From Actinomadura sp. WMMA1423 (lineage in GTDB: Bacteria > Actinomycetota > Actinomycetes > Streptosporangiales > Streptosporangiaceae): a stretch of 64,000 nucleotides of DNA. The stretch is from NCBI RefSeq assembly GCF_006547145.1, contig NZ_CP041244.1:8618001-8682000 (forward strand), in the 5' to 3' direction. Shown here piece by piece: positions 42,085 through 51,023 of this stretch. Every line of letters starts with the position of its first letter. Positions within the stretch are counted from its first letter, which is position 1. The translations under genes were made by a program, and so were the position numbers. Under the pieces are notes generated by a model. The model searched no databases. It worked only from the letters and a program-made list of their open reading frames with translations, and was not told the origin of the DNA.

Positions 42085-43547
42085 ACCACGCCCTGGTCGG
42101 TCACCCGCGTCGCGGACGACCCGACGATGAGCAGGCACCGCATGTCGACCTGGTCGGGATCCAGCTTGCCGAGCGTCGTCACCGTCACGCTCTCCTCCGG
42201 ACCGCCGACGTCGCGCCCGACCACCACCGGGGTCTCGGGGGAGCGGTACCCCAGCAGCAGGTCGCGCGCCGCCGGGAGCTGGTGCCTGCGCCGGCTCGAC
42301 GAGGGGTTGTAGATGGCCAGCACGAGGTCGGCCTCGGCGGCGGCCCTGAGCCGCCGCTCCACCACGTCCCACGGCTTGAGGATGTCCGACAGCGACAGCA
42401 CGCAGAAGTCGTGCCCGAGAGGCGCGCCCGCCCGTGCGGCCACGGCCTGCGCCGCAGTCAGTCCCGGCACGACCCGCACCGGCACGTCGGCGAACTCGTC
42501 GTCTGCCGCCGCCTCCAGCACGGCCGTCGCCATCGCGAAGACCCCCGGGTCGCCGGACGAGACGACGGCGACCCGGGCTCCCTCGCACGCGAGTTCCAGC
42601 GCGTGCCGGGCCCGGTCGGCCTCCACCCGGTTGCCGGACCCGTGCCGCCGCTGCCTCGGGTTCGGCGGCACCCGGTCCAGGTAGGGGCCGTAGCCGACGA
42701 GGTCGGTGGCCGACGCGAGGACGTCCTGCGCCTCCGGGGTCAGCCAGGGCCGCCCCGCCGGCCCGAGCCCGACGACCCACACCCCGCCGGACCCTTCCGG
42801 CCGCGCGGGGGGAGGCGCCTCGAACGCGCGCTCCGCTGGGCTCGTCAGCAGCGCGAGCGACATGTAGGGGACGTCCGCCGGGTCGACCTCGGCGAGCGGG
42901 AGGACCCGCTGCCGGTCGGTGGCGGCCCGCTCGACGTACCAGCCGTCGCCGAGCCGGCCCGCGTCCTCGAACGCCTGCCTGACCTTGGGGAACGTCCGGC
43001 CGAGCTTGAGGACCGCCGCGGCGTCCGCGGTGCGCAGCCGCTCGGCCAGCTCCCCGCCGGGCAGCGTCCCCGGCAGGACGGTCAGCGTCTCCTCCCGCTC
43101 CACCAGCGGGCGCCCCGCGGCCGCCGCCGCCGCGCTCACCGACGTCACGCCCGGCACCACCTCGGCCGGGTAGTGCGGCGCGAGCCGCTTGTGCAGGTGC
43201 ATGTACGACCCGTAGAACAGCGGATCGCCCTCGCTCAGCACCACGACCGTCCGCCCCGCGTCGAGGTGCGCGGCGAGCCGGGCGGCGCAGCCGGCGTAGA
43301 ACTCCTCCAGCGCCCCCTGGTAGCCGCCGGGGTGGTCGGTCGCCTCCGTCGTCACCGGGTAGACGAGCTGCTCCTCGATCCGGCCGTCCCGCAGGTACGG
43401 TTCGGCGATCGTCCGGGCGATGCTGCGGCCGTGCCGCGCGCTGTGGAACGCGACGACGTCCGCCTCGCCGATCAGCCGCGCCGCCTTCACCGTGACCAGC
43501 TCCGGATCCCCGGGCCCGACGCCCACGCCGAACAGCCGTCCCGCCAT
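42060..43547 (-). CDS. cobIJ: Fused precorrin-2 C20- / precorrin-3B C17-methyltransferase, CobI-CobJ
   Basis: A 495-residue fusion. The first half (about 1-240) is CobI: LFGVGVGPGDPELVTVKAARL and VLSEGDPLFYGSYMHL, methylation of C20. The second half (about 250-495) is CobJ: VWVVGLGPAGRPWLTPEAQ, VVSSGDPGVFAMATAV and IYNPSSSRRRHQL, which methylates C17 with ring contraction. CobI-CobJ fusions are known in actinomycetes. The ATG at 43547 overlaps the cobH stop; a GTG at 43550 is possible. It runs in the same unit as cobG and cobH. Confidence 0.94.
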   Translation of the reverse strand: MAGRLFGVGVGPGDPELVTVKAARLIGEADVVAFHSARHGRSIARTIAEPYLRDGRIEEQLVYPVTTEATDHPGGYQGALEEFYAGCAARLAAHLDAGRTVVVLSEGDPLFYGSYMHLHKRLAPHYPAEVVPGVTSVSAAAAAAGRPLVEREETLTVLPGTLPGGELAERLRTADAAAVLKLGRTFPKVRQAFEDAGRLGDGWYVERAATDRQRVLPLAEVDPADVPYMSLALLTSPAERAFEAPPPARPEGSGGVWVVGLGPAGRPWLTPEAQDVLASATDLVGYGPYLDRVPPNPRQRRHGSGNRVEADRARHALELACEGARVAVVSSGDPGVFAMATAVLEAAADDEFADVPVRVVPGLTAAQAVAARAGAPLGHDFCVLSLSDILKPWDVVERRLRAAAEADLVLAIYNPSSSRRRHQLPAARDLLLGYRSPETPVVVGRDVGGPEESVTVTTLGKLDPDQVDMRCLLIVGSSATRVTDQGVVYTPRRHS

Positions 43548-44167
43548 CACTCCGCCTCACTGGCGACGGCGTTGACCGCCGCCGCCGCCATCGCGCTGCC
43601 GCCGCGCCGCCCGCGCACCACCAGATGGTCCAGGCCGCTCGCGGCGAGTGCCTCCTTGGACTCGGCCGCCCCGATGAACCCGACCGGGACCCCGAGGACC
43701 GCCGCGGGGCGCGGCGCGCCCTCCGCCACCAGCTCCAGCAGCCGGAACAGCGCGGTCGGCGCGTTGCCGACCGCGACGACCGCGCCGCCGAGCCGGTCGC
43801 GCCACAGCTCCAGCGCCGCCGCGCTCCGCGTGGTGCCGAGCCGCTCCGCCAGTTCCGGCACGCCCGGGTCGCCCAGGGTGCACACGACCTCGTTGCCGGC
43901 GGGCAGCCGCGCGCGGGTCACGCCGGAGGCGACCATCCGCGCGTCGCACAGGACCGGCGCGCCGGCCAGCAGCGCCGCCCTCGCCCGCGCCACCACCCCC
44001 GGCGACCAGGCCAGATCCCCGACCAGGTCCGTCATGCCGCAGGCGTGGATCATGCGGACCGCGACCCGCGCCACGTCCGGCGGCAGTCCCGACAGGTCGG
44101 CCTCCGCCCGGATGGTCGCGAACGACCGCCGGTAGATCTCGGCGCCGTCCCGGACGTAATCGATCAC
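43547..44167 (-). CDS. cobH: Precorrin-8X methylmutase, CobH
   Basis: A 206-residue enzyme that moves a methyl group from C11 to C12, giving hydrogenobyrinate. Landmark stretches are RDGAEIYRRSFATIRAEADL, VAVRMIHACGM (catalytic His), LCDARMVASGV and GVPVGFIGAAESKEAL. GTG start at 44167 overlapping the cobG end by four bases. It ends overlapping cobIJ, so the three leftward genes are translationally coupled. Confidence 0.94.
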   Translation of the reverse strand: MIDYVRDGAEIYRRSFATIRAEADLSGLPPDVARVAVRMIHACGMTDLVGDLAWSPGVVARARAALLAGAPVLCDARMVASGVTRARLPAGNEVVCTLGDPGVPELAERLGTTRSAAALELWRDRLGGAVVAVGNAPTALFRLLELVAEGAPRPAAVLGVPVGFIGAAESKEALAASGLDHLVVRGRRGGSAMAAAAVNAVASEAE

Positions 44168-45258
44168 TGCCGTCCCTCCGCCGTCCTCAGGACGACCGGG
44201 CCGCGGGGCATCCCGCAGCGCCGGTCGCATCCCGTCCAGTGGACGGGGGTCTCGGGTGCGCCGCTCAGGCCGTCCACGAAGCGCCGCGCCTCGCCCTGCA
44301 CGTCGCCCTGCGACTTCGCGCATCCGGGGCTGCCCGTGCAGGCCGTCACGCCGACCCAGGGCGACGCGGGATCGGTCGCGAACCCCGCCGCCGCGAGCGC
44401 GACCGCCGCGCGGCGTGCTTCGTCGCGGTCCAGGTCGCGCAGCACGACGCTGCGCCACGGCGTCACCCGCACTTCGTCCGCGGCCGCGGCGAGCGCCTCG
44501 GCCTGCGCGCCGGACAGCCGGCCGAGCGGGGGCACGGCCTCCAGCGCGACGAGCCCGTCCCGCTGCGCGAGGATCCCGGCGTGCGGCGGCGCCGGATCCG
44601 GGCGCGGCGGCGTCTCCCGCACGACCGCGCCGATCCGGTCCGCGACGCGCCGCGCGCCGTCCGGCACCTCCGCGAGCCTCCAGGCGTCGCCCCGGATCTC
44701 CAGGAACGCCTCGGCCGCCGCGAGCAGCGCCGCGACCGGGTCGCCGGGAAGCGGTTCGAGCCGCGACCCGGCCAGCCGGAGGCCGCCGGGGGCGTGCGCG
44801 GCGTCGGCGGCCAGCGCGGCCGTGTCGCCGCTGCCGTCGTCGAGCGCGAACAGGAACCGGCCCGGCAGCCGGGCCAGGTCCGCACGCGCGCAGAGCGCCT
44901 CGTCCAGCGCCGTGACCAGCGGGTCCGTGGCGAGGACGCCGCGCGGGCCGCGCCCGCCGAGCGGTGACGCGACGATGTTGCGCACCCGCTCGTGCGTCGC
45001 CGACGGGAGCAGCCCCGCTGCTTCGAGCCGGGCCGCGAGGGCCGCCGTGTCGCGGACGCCGCGCACCTGGAGGTTGCCGCGGGAGGTGAGTTCGATCACG
45101 TCGCGCCCCAGTTCGCGGGCGGCGGCGCCGAGCACGGCGAGCTGCGCGGCCGTCACCGCGCCGCCCGGGACGCGGACGCGGGCCAGCGGCCCGTCGGCGG
45201 CGTCGTGGGTCCGCAGCGCCCCGGGGCACGCGTCGTCGCGGGCTCTGACATTCGGCAC
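44164..45258 (-). CDS. cobG: Precorrin-3B synthase, CobG
   Basis: A 364-residue iron-sulfur oxygenase of the nitrite/sulfite reductase fold. ACPGALRTHDAADG and VIELTSRGNLQVRG are at the N-terminus; VTACTGSPGCAKSQ and GCDRRCGMP near the end supply the four 4Fe-4S cysteines. It uses O2 to prepare precorrin-3A for ring contraction, marking the aerobic route. The GTG at 45258 has no Shine-Dalgarno; a TTAACA box 9 bases upstream could give a leaderless message. A 2024-residue open frame reaching 50238 on this strand is an artefact. Confidence 0.88.
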   Translation of the reverse strand: MPNVRARDDACPGALRTHDAADGPLARVRVPGGAVTAAQLAVLGAAARELGRDVIELTSRGNLQVRGVRDTAALAARLEAAGLLPSATHERVRNIVASPLGGRGPRGVLATDPLVTALDEALCARADLARLPGRFLFALDDGSGDTAALAADAAHAPGGLRLAGSRLEPLPGDPVAALLAAAEAFLEIRGDAWRLAEVPDGARRVADRIGAVVRETPPRPDPAPPHAGILAQRDGLVALEAVPPLGRLSGAQAEALAAAADEVRVTPWRSVVLRDLDRDEARRAAVALAAAGFATDPASPWVGVTACTGSPGCAKSQGDVQGEARRFVDGLSGAPETPVHWTGCDRRCGMPRGPVVLRTAEGRQ

Positions 45259-45310
45259 GGGGAGGATGTTAACCACAGTTTGCAGGCGGACCGCGCTGCC
45301 GTACTCTGCT

Positions 45311-45475
45311 GCCCAGGCGATGGCAATGGGAGGAAGCCGGTGCGAATCCGGCGCGGTCCCGCCACTGTGACCGGGGAGCGAACCCCGCCGTAGGCCACTG
45401 TCCGCGAGAGCGGACGGGAAGGCCGGGGCGAGCGTCGATCCGGGAGCCAGGAGACTCCTGCCGTCGCGACACCCG
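45311..45475 (+). promoter_or_regulatory. Cobalamin riboswitch upstream of cobN
   Basis: The stretch has the AdoCbl class layout: GGAAGCCGGTGCGAATCCGGC, then GGTCCCGCCACTGTGAC, and the B12 box AGCCAGGAGACTCCTG near 45445-45460. It lies 36 bases before the cobN GTG. Binding of adenosylcobalamin should hide the ribosome site or stop transcription, lowering cobN expression. It lies in the divergent cobG-cobN region. Confidence 0.93.
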
Positions 45476-45510
45476 CGACCGGGGCGAGGACCCCAGGGGG
45501 AGGATGCGCC

Positions 45511-48500
45511 GTGCCCGAACACGACCGCACGGTCCTGTTGCTGTCGACGTCCGACACCGATCTGCTGAGCGCCCGCGCGTCGGGCGCCGCCTACCGCCTG
45601 GGCAATCCCGCCCGGCTCACCGTGGAGGACCTCCCGGAGCTCACGGAGGGCGCCGACCTCGTCGTGGTGCGGCTGCTCGGCGGGCGCCGCGCCTGGGAGG
45701 AGGGGCTCGGCGCGCTGCTCGCCGGCCCCCTCCCGGTCGTCGTCGTCGGCGGCGAGCAGGCCCCCGACGCCGAGCTGATGGAGCTGTCCACGGTCAGCGG
45801 CGGGGTGTGCGCCGAGGCGCACGCCTACCTCGCGCACGGCGGCCCCGCCAACCTCGCCGAGCTGCACGCGTTCCTGTCCGACACCGTGCTGCTGACCGGC
45901 CGCGGCTTCGCGCCGCCCGCCCCGGCTCCGGCCTGGGGACGGCTCGACCGCGCCGCCCGGGACGGCGCCGGCCCCGTGGTCGGCGTGCTCTACTACCGCG
46001 CCCACCACATGGCGGGCAACACCGCGTTCGTCGAGGCGCTGTGCGCGGCCGTCGAGGACGCGGGCGGGCGCGCCATGCCGGTGTTCTGCTCCTCGCTGCG
46101 CACCGCCGAGCCCGGCCTGCTGGGCACGCTCCGCCGGGCGGACGCGCTGGTGGTGACCGTGCTCGCGGCGGGCGGGTCGCGCCCCGCGACCGCCGGGGCG
46201 GGCGGCGACGACGAGGCGTGGGACGTGGGCGCCCTCGCCGCGCTGGACGTCCCGATCCTGCAGGGCCTCTGCCTCACCACGAGCCGGGCCGCCTGGGAGG
46301 CGAGCGACGACGGCCTCTCCCCGCTGGACGCGGCCTCCCAGGTCGCGATCCCCGAGTTCGACGGCCGGATCATCACGGTCCCGTTCTCGTTCAAGGAGGT
46401 CGACGAGGACGGTCTCACCGTTTACGCGGCCGACCCCGAACGGGCCGCGCGGGTCGCCGGCATCGCCGTCCGGCACGCCCGGCTGCGCCACACCCCCGCC
46501 GCCGACCGCCGCCTCGTGGTGATGCTGTCGGCGTACCCGACCAAGCACTCCCGCGTCGGGAACGCCGTCGGCCTCGACACCCCGGCGAGCACCGTCCGGC
46601 TCCTGGCCCGGCTCAGGGACGCGGGATACGACCTCGGGCAGGGCTTCCCCGGCGTCGGTGAGCAGGACGGCGACGCCCTCGTCCACGCGCTCATCGCGGC
46701 GGGCGGCCAGGACGAGGACTGGCTCACCGAGGAGCAGCTCGCGGGCAACCCCGTCCGCATCTCCGCCGCGTCCTACGAGCGCTGGTACCGCACCCTGCCC
46801 GCCGGCCTGCGCGAGGGGATGGAGCGGCACTGGGGCCCGCCGCCCGGGGAGCTGTTCGTCCAGGACGGCGACATAGTCCTCGCCGCCCTGCGCGCCGGCA
46901 ACGTCGTCGTCATGGTGCAGCCGCCGCGCGGCTTCGGCCAGAACCCCATCGCGATATACCACGACCCCGACCTGCCGCCCAGCCACCACTACCTGGCCGC
47001 GTACCGGTGGCTGTCGGACGAGTTCGGCGCGCACGCGATCGTCCACGTCGGCAAGCACGGCAACCTGGAGTGGCTGCCGGGCAAGGCGGCGGGCATGTCC
47101 GCGTCGTGCGGCACCGACGCGGCGCTCGGCGACGTCCCGCTGGTCTACCCGTTCCTCGTCAACGACCCGGGCGAGGGCACGCAGGCCAAGCGCCGCGCGC
47201 ACGCCGTCCTCGTGGACCACATGGTCCCGCCGATGGCCCGCGCCGAGACCTACGGGGACATCGCCCGCCTGGAACAGCTCCTCGACGAGCACGCGACGAT
47301 CGCCGCGATGGACCCGGCGAAGCTGCCCGCGATCCGCGCCCAGATCTGGACGCTCATCCAGGCCGCCAAGCTCGACCACGACCTCGGCTTGGCCGACCGT
47401 CCCCACGACACCGAGTTCGACGACTTCCTCCTGCACGTCGACGGCTGGCTGTGCGAGGTGAAGGACGCGCAGATCCGCGACGGGCTGCACGTCCTCGGCC
47501 AGGCGCCGACGGGCGCGACCCGCGTCGACCTCGTGCTGGCCATGCTCCGCGCACGCCAGATGTGGTCGGGCCGCGAGACGCTCCCCGGCCTGCGGGAGGC
47601 GCTCGGCCTCAGCGAGGCGGGAGGCGAGGCGCTCGCCGACGTGGACGCCGCCGAGGCCGCCGCCCGCTCCCTCGTCCAGGCCATGGAGGACGCGGACTGG
47701 AACGTCGGCGCCGCCCGCGAGGCCGCCCGGGACGTGCCGCGGGAGCGCCGCGAGACCGTGGCGCGGGTCCTGGAGTTCGCCGCCGCCGAGATCGTCCCGC
47801 GCCTGGCCCGGACGACCGACGAGCTCGACCACGTCCTGCACGCCCTGGACGGCGGCTACGTCCCGGCGGGCCCGAGCGGGTCGCCGCTGCGCGGGCTCGT
47901 CAACGTCCTGCCGACCGGCCGCAACTTCTACTCGGTCGACCCGCGCGCCGTCCCGAGCCGCCTCGCCTGGGAGACCGGCCAGGCCATGGCCGACTCGCTC
48001 CTCGCCCGCTACCGCGCCGACCACGGGGAGTGGCCGCGCTCGGTCGGGCTGTCGGTGTGGGGGACGAGCGCCATGCGCACGGCGGGCGACGACGTGGCCG
48101 AGGTCCTCGCGCTGCTGGGCGTCCGCCCGGCCTGGGACGAGGCGTCCCGCCGCGTCACGGCGCTGGAGCCCGTCCCGCTCGCCGAACTCGGACGGCCGCG
48201 CATCGACGTGACCGTCCGCATCAGCGGTTTCTTCCGCGACGCGTTCCCGCACGTCGTCGCGATGCTGGACGACGCGGTCCGGCTCGTCGCCGGGCTGGAC
48301 GAACCGGACGCCGACAACCACGTCCGCGCGCACGTGCGGGCCGACCGGGAGCGGCACGGCGACGAGCGGCGCGCCACGATGCGCGTGTTCGGGTCCGCGC
48401 CGGGCGCCTACGGGGCCGGGCTGCTGCCGCTCATCGACAGCCGCAACTGGCGCGACGACGCCGACCTCGCCGAGGTGTACGCGGTGTGGGGCGGCCACGC

Positions 48501-49107
48501 CTACGGCCGCGGACTCGACGGAGTGCCCGCCCGCGCCGACATGGAGAGCGCCTACCGGCGGATCGCCGTCGCCGCCAAGAACGTCGACACCCGCGAGCAC
48601 GACATCGCCGACTCCGACGACTACTTCCAGTACCACGGCGGGATGATCGCGACCGTCCGGGCGCTGACCGGCCGGGCGCCGGAGGCCTACGTCGGCGACA
48701 GCACCCGCCCGGACGCCGTCCGCACCCGCACCCTCTCGGAGGAGACCGCGCGGATCTTCCGGGCCCGGGTCGTCAATCCGCAGTGGCTGGCCGCGATGCG
48801 CCGCCACGGCTACAAGGGCGCGTTCGAGCTGGCCGCCACCGTGGACTACCTGTTCGGCTACGACGCCACCACCGGCGTCATGGCCGACTGGATGTACGAC
48901 CGGCTCGCCGCCGCCTACGTCCTGGACGAGGAGAACCGCGCGTTCATGGCCGAGTCGAACCCGTGGGCGCTGCACGGCATCGCCGAGCGGCTGCTGGAGG
49001 CGGCCGAGCGCGGCATGTGGGAGCACCCCGACCCAGAGGTTCTTCGAGGGCTTCAAGAGGTGTACCTCAAGGCGGAGGGCGACCTGGAGGACGACACCAG
49101 CCGCTGA
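45511..49107 (+). CDS. cobN: Cobaltochelatase subunit CobN
   Basis: A 1198-residue subunit that binds hydrogenobyrinic acid a,c-diamide and, with AAA+/VWA partners, inserts cobalt using ATP. Conserved-looking segments: HVGKHGNLEWLPGKAAGMS, VNDPGEGTQAKRRAHA, LPTGRNFYSVDPRAVPS and GFFRDAFPHVVAMLDDA. Length and start fit the CobN/BchH family. The GTG follows GGAGG at 7 bases. It is the only rightward gene behind the first riboswitch. Its 3' end overlaps cobB on the other strand by 55 bases. Confidence 0.95.
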   Translation: MPEHDRTVLLLSTSDTDLLSARASGAAYRLGNPARLTVEDLPELTEGADLVVVRLLGGRRAWEEGLGALLAGPLPVVVVGGEQAPDAELMELSTVSGGVCAEAHAYLAHGGPANLAELHAFLSDTVLLTGRGFAPPAPAPAWGRLDRAARDGAGPVVGVLYYRAHHMAGNTAFVEALCAAVEDAGGRAMPVFCSSLRTAEPGLLGTLRRADALVVTVLAAGGSRPATAGAGGDDEAWDVGALAALDVPILQGLCLTTSRAAWEASDDGLSPLDAASQVAIPEFDGRIITVPFSFKEVDEDGLTVYAADPERAARVAGIAVRHARLRHTPAADRRLVVMLSAYPTKHSRVGNAVGLDTPASTVRLLARLRDAGYDLGQGFPGVGEQDGDALVHALIAAGGQDEDWLTEEQLAGNPVRISAASYERWYRTLPAGLREGMERHWGPPPGELFVQDGDIVLAALRAGNVVVMVQPPRGFGQNPIAIYHDPDLPPSHHYLAAYRWLSDEFGAHAIVHVGKHGNLEWLPGKAAGMSASCGTDAALGDVPLVYPFLVNDPGEGTQAKRRAHAVLVDHMVPPMARAETYGDIARLEQLLDEHATIAAMDPAKLPAIRAQIWTLIQAAKLDHDLGLADRPHDTEFDDFLLHVDGWLCEVKDAQIRDGLHVLGQAPTGATRVDLVLAMLRARQMWSGRETLPGLREALGLSEAGGEALADVDAAEAAARSLVQAMEDADWNVGAAREAARDVPRERRETVARVLEFAAAEIVPRLARTTDELDHVLHALDGGYVPAGPSGSPLRGLVNVLPTGRNFYSVDPRAVPSRLAWETGQAMADSLLARYRADHGEWPRSVGLSVWGTSAMRTAGDDVAEVLALLGVRPAWDEASRRVTALEPVPLAELGRPRIDVTVRISGFFRDAFPHVVAMLDDAVRLVAGLDEPDADNHVRAHVRADRERHGDERRATMRVFGSAPGAYGAGLLPLIDSRNWRDDADLAEVYAVWGGHAYGRGLDGVPARADMESAYRRIAVAAKNVDTREHDIADSDDYFQYHGGMIATVRALTGRAPEAYVGDSTRPDAVRTRTLSEETARIFRARVVNPQWLAAMRRHGYKGAFELAATVDYLFGYDATTGVMADWMYDRLAAAYVLDEENRAFMAESNPWALHGIAERLLEAAERGMWEHPDPEVLRGLQEVYLKAEGDLEDDTSR

Positions 49108-50426
49108 GCCGCCTCCGGGGACCCCGCCCAGTGGAGATGGAGGAAGGAGGCGGTGATCCGGTCGTCGCCGTACCCGTCGCGGCCGTCCCGCCACCGGAAC
49201 AGCGGCCCGGCCTGGTCGTCCGGCCCCGCCTGGTCTTCCGGCACCGTCTCCAGCTCCGTCCGGTGGAACTCGTGGCCCCGGAACCGCTCGCCCGGACGGG
49301 TCAGCGGCGACTCCGCCACCGCCACCGCCTCCCGGTAGCCGAGCGTCAGCCGGGACGTCATCCGCGCCCGCCTCGGCACCCGCCCGCACATCGCCCGGCC
49401 GTCGAGTTCCTCGCATAGATAGAGGAGACCCGCGCATTCGGCGGCGATCGGGCCCGGGAACGCCGCCACCTCGGCGAGCATCGGCGCGTTGGCGGCCAGC
49501 TCGGCGGCGTGCACCTCCGGGAAGCCGCCGCCGACGACGAGCGCGCCGGTCCCGTCCGGCAGGGACTCGTCGCGCAGGGGGTCGAAGACGGCCACCTCGG
49601 CGCCCGCTGCGCGCAGCAGCTCCACGTGCTCGGCATAGGAGAAGGTGAACGCCGCCCCGCCCGCCACCGCGACGACCGGCCCGCCGCCGACCGGCGCCAC
49701 ATGCTCGGACGGGTCCCACGCGGGCCCCGGCAGCGGGGGAGCGGTGGCCGCCAGGCGCAGCAGTGCGTCCAGGTCGCAGGAGCGCTCCACCAGCGCGCCG
49801 AGCCGCTCCACGGCCCGGACGGCCTCCGCGCCCCGCTCGGCCGCCGGGATCAGCCCGAGGTGGCGGGACGGTGTCACGACCGCGTCGTCCCGCCGGATCG
49901 CGCCGAGCACCGGTACGCCCGTCGCCTCCAGCGCGGAGCGGCACACCTCCTCGTGCCGCTCCGAACCCACCCGGTTGAGGACGACGCCGCCGATCCGCAC
50001 GCCCGGCTCGAACGTCGCGAAACCGTGCACGAGCGCCGCCACCGAACGGCTCTGCCGCGCGGCGTCCACGACCAGCACCACCGGCGCCGCGAGCAGGCGC
50101 GTGACGTGCGCCGTGGACGCGAACCCGGTGTCGCCGCGCCCGTCGAACAGGCCCATGACGCCCTCGACCACCGCCACGTCGCAGCCGGAGGCACCGTGCA
50201 GGAACAGCGGCGCCACCTTCTCCTCGCCGGCCAGCCACGGGTCGAGGTTGCGGCCCGGCCGTCCCGCCGCGAGCGCGTGGTAGCCGGGGTCGATGTAGTC
50301 GGGGCCGACCTTGTGCGGCGACACCGCGAGGCCGCGCGCCCGCAGCGCCGCCATCAGCCCGGTCGCCACGGTCGTCTTGCCGCTGCCGGACGCCGGGGCG
50401 GCCACGACCAGCCGCGGGATCACCAT
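49053..50426 (-). CDS. cobB: Hydrogenobyrinic acid a,c-diamide synthase, CobB
   Basis: A 457-residue glutamine-dependent amidase. The N-terminal P-loop (ASGSGKTTVATG), GPDYIDPGYH and MGLFDGRG belong to the DTB-synthase-like domain; the C-terminal triad-type glutaminase has GGGFPEVHAAELA and AECAGLLYL with the catalytic Cys. It starts at an ATG overlapping the cobO stop by seven bases; a GTG at 50423 is also possible. The end overlaps cobN by 55 bases. It amidates the a and c side chains using glutamine and ATP. Confidence 0.93.
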   Translation of the reverse strand: MVIPRLVVAAPASGSGKTTVATGLMAALRARGLAVSPHKVGPDYIDPGYHALAAGRPGRNLDPWLAGEEKVAPLFLHGASGCDVAVVEGVMGLFDGRGDTGFASTAHVTRLLAAPVVLVVDAARQSRSVAALVHGFATFEPGVRIGGVVLNRVGSERHEEVCRSALEATGVPVLGAIRRDDAVVTPSRHLGLIPAAERGAEAVRAVERLGALVERSCDLDALLRLAATAPPLPGPAWDPSEHVAPVGGGPVVAVAGGAAFTFSYAEHVELLRAAGAEVAVFDPLRDESLPDGTGALVVGGGFPEVHAAELAANAPMLAEVAAFPGPIAAECAGLLYLCEELDGRAMCGRVPRRARMTSRLTLGYREAVAVAESPLTRPGERFRGHEFHRTELETVPEDQAGPDDQAGPLFRWRDGRDGYGDDRITASFLHLHWAGSPEAAQRLVSSSRSPSALRYTS

Positions 50427-51022
50427 TCGATGCCCCGCTGCCCCTTCTGCCCGGAGTCCATCGGATGCCGGACCTTGCCCATCTCCGTCACCAGGTCGGC
50501 GGCCCCGACCAGCCGTTCGGGCGCGTCCCGCCCGGTGACGACGACGTGCTGGTTCCCGGGACGCGAGGTGAGGGTCTCGACGACGTCGTCCAGGTCGAGC
50601 CAGCCCCACTTGATCGGATAGGTGAACTCGTCGAGCACGTAGAAGCGGTGGGTCTCGGCGGCCAGGTCCCTCTTGATCTGCGCCCAGCCCTCGCGGGCGT
50701 CCGCCGCGTGGTCCTCCTCGGCGCCGGGGCGCTGGATCCACGACCAGCCCTCGCCCATCTTGTGCCAGGCGACCGGGCCGCCCTCGCCGCTGTCCCCGAG
50801 CACGCGCAGCGCGCGCTCCTCGCCGATGCGCCACTTCGCCGACTTCACGAACTGGAACACCCCGACCGGCCAGCCCTGGTTCCACGCCCGCAGCGCCATC
50901 CCGAACGCCGCCGTCGACTTCCCCTTCCCTGGACCGGTGTGGACGATCAGCAGGGGCCGGTTCCGGCGCTGCCGCGTGGTGAGGCCGTCGTCGGGGATGG
51001 ACACGGGTTTCCCCTGGGGCAT
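50420..51022 (-). CDS. cobO: Cob(I)yrinic acid a,c-diamide adenosyltransferase, CobO
   Basis: A 200-residue P-loop enzyme of the CobA/BtuR type that attaches the adenosyl group to Co(I). Walker A is HTGPGKGKSTAAFG near residue 28. YVLDEFTYPIKWGWLD and RPGNQHVVVTGRDAP are family hallmarks. It starts one base after the chelatase stop and overlaps cobB. The product is adenosylcobyrinic acid a,c-diamide. Confidence 0.94.
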   Translation of the reverse strand: MPQGKPVSIPDDGLTTRQRRNRPLLIVHTGPGKGKSTAAFGMALRAWNQGWPVGVFQFVKSAKWRIGEERALRVLGDSGEGGPVAWHKMGEGWSWIQRPGAEEDHAADAREGWAQIKRDLAAETHRFYVLDEFTYPIKWGWLDLDDVVETLTSRPGNQHVVVTGRDAPERLVGAADLVTEMGKVRHPMDSGQKGQRGIEW

Positions 51023-51023
51023 C

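Noticed and set aside
45259..50238. A very long open frame on the minus strand continuing upstream of cobG (over 1600 extra codons)
   Set aside because: It lies opposite cobN, shows no family features, and arises from codon bias in very GC-rich DNA. Only the cobG part at 44164-45258 is real.
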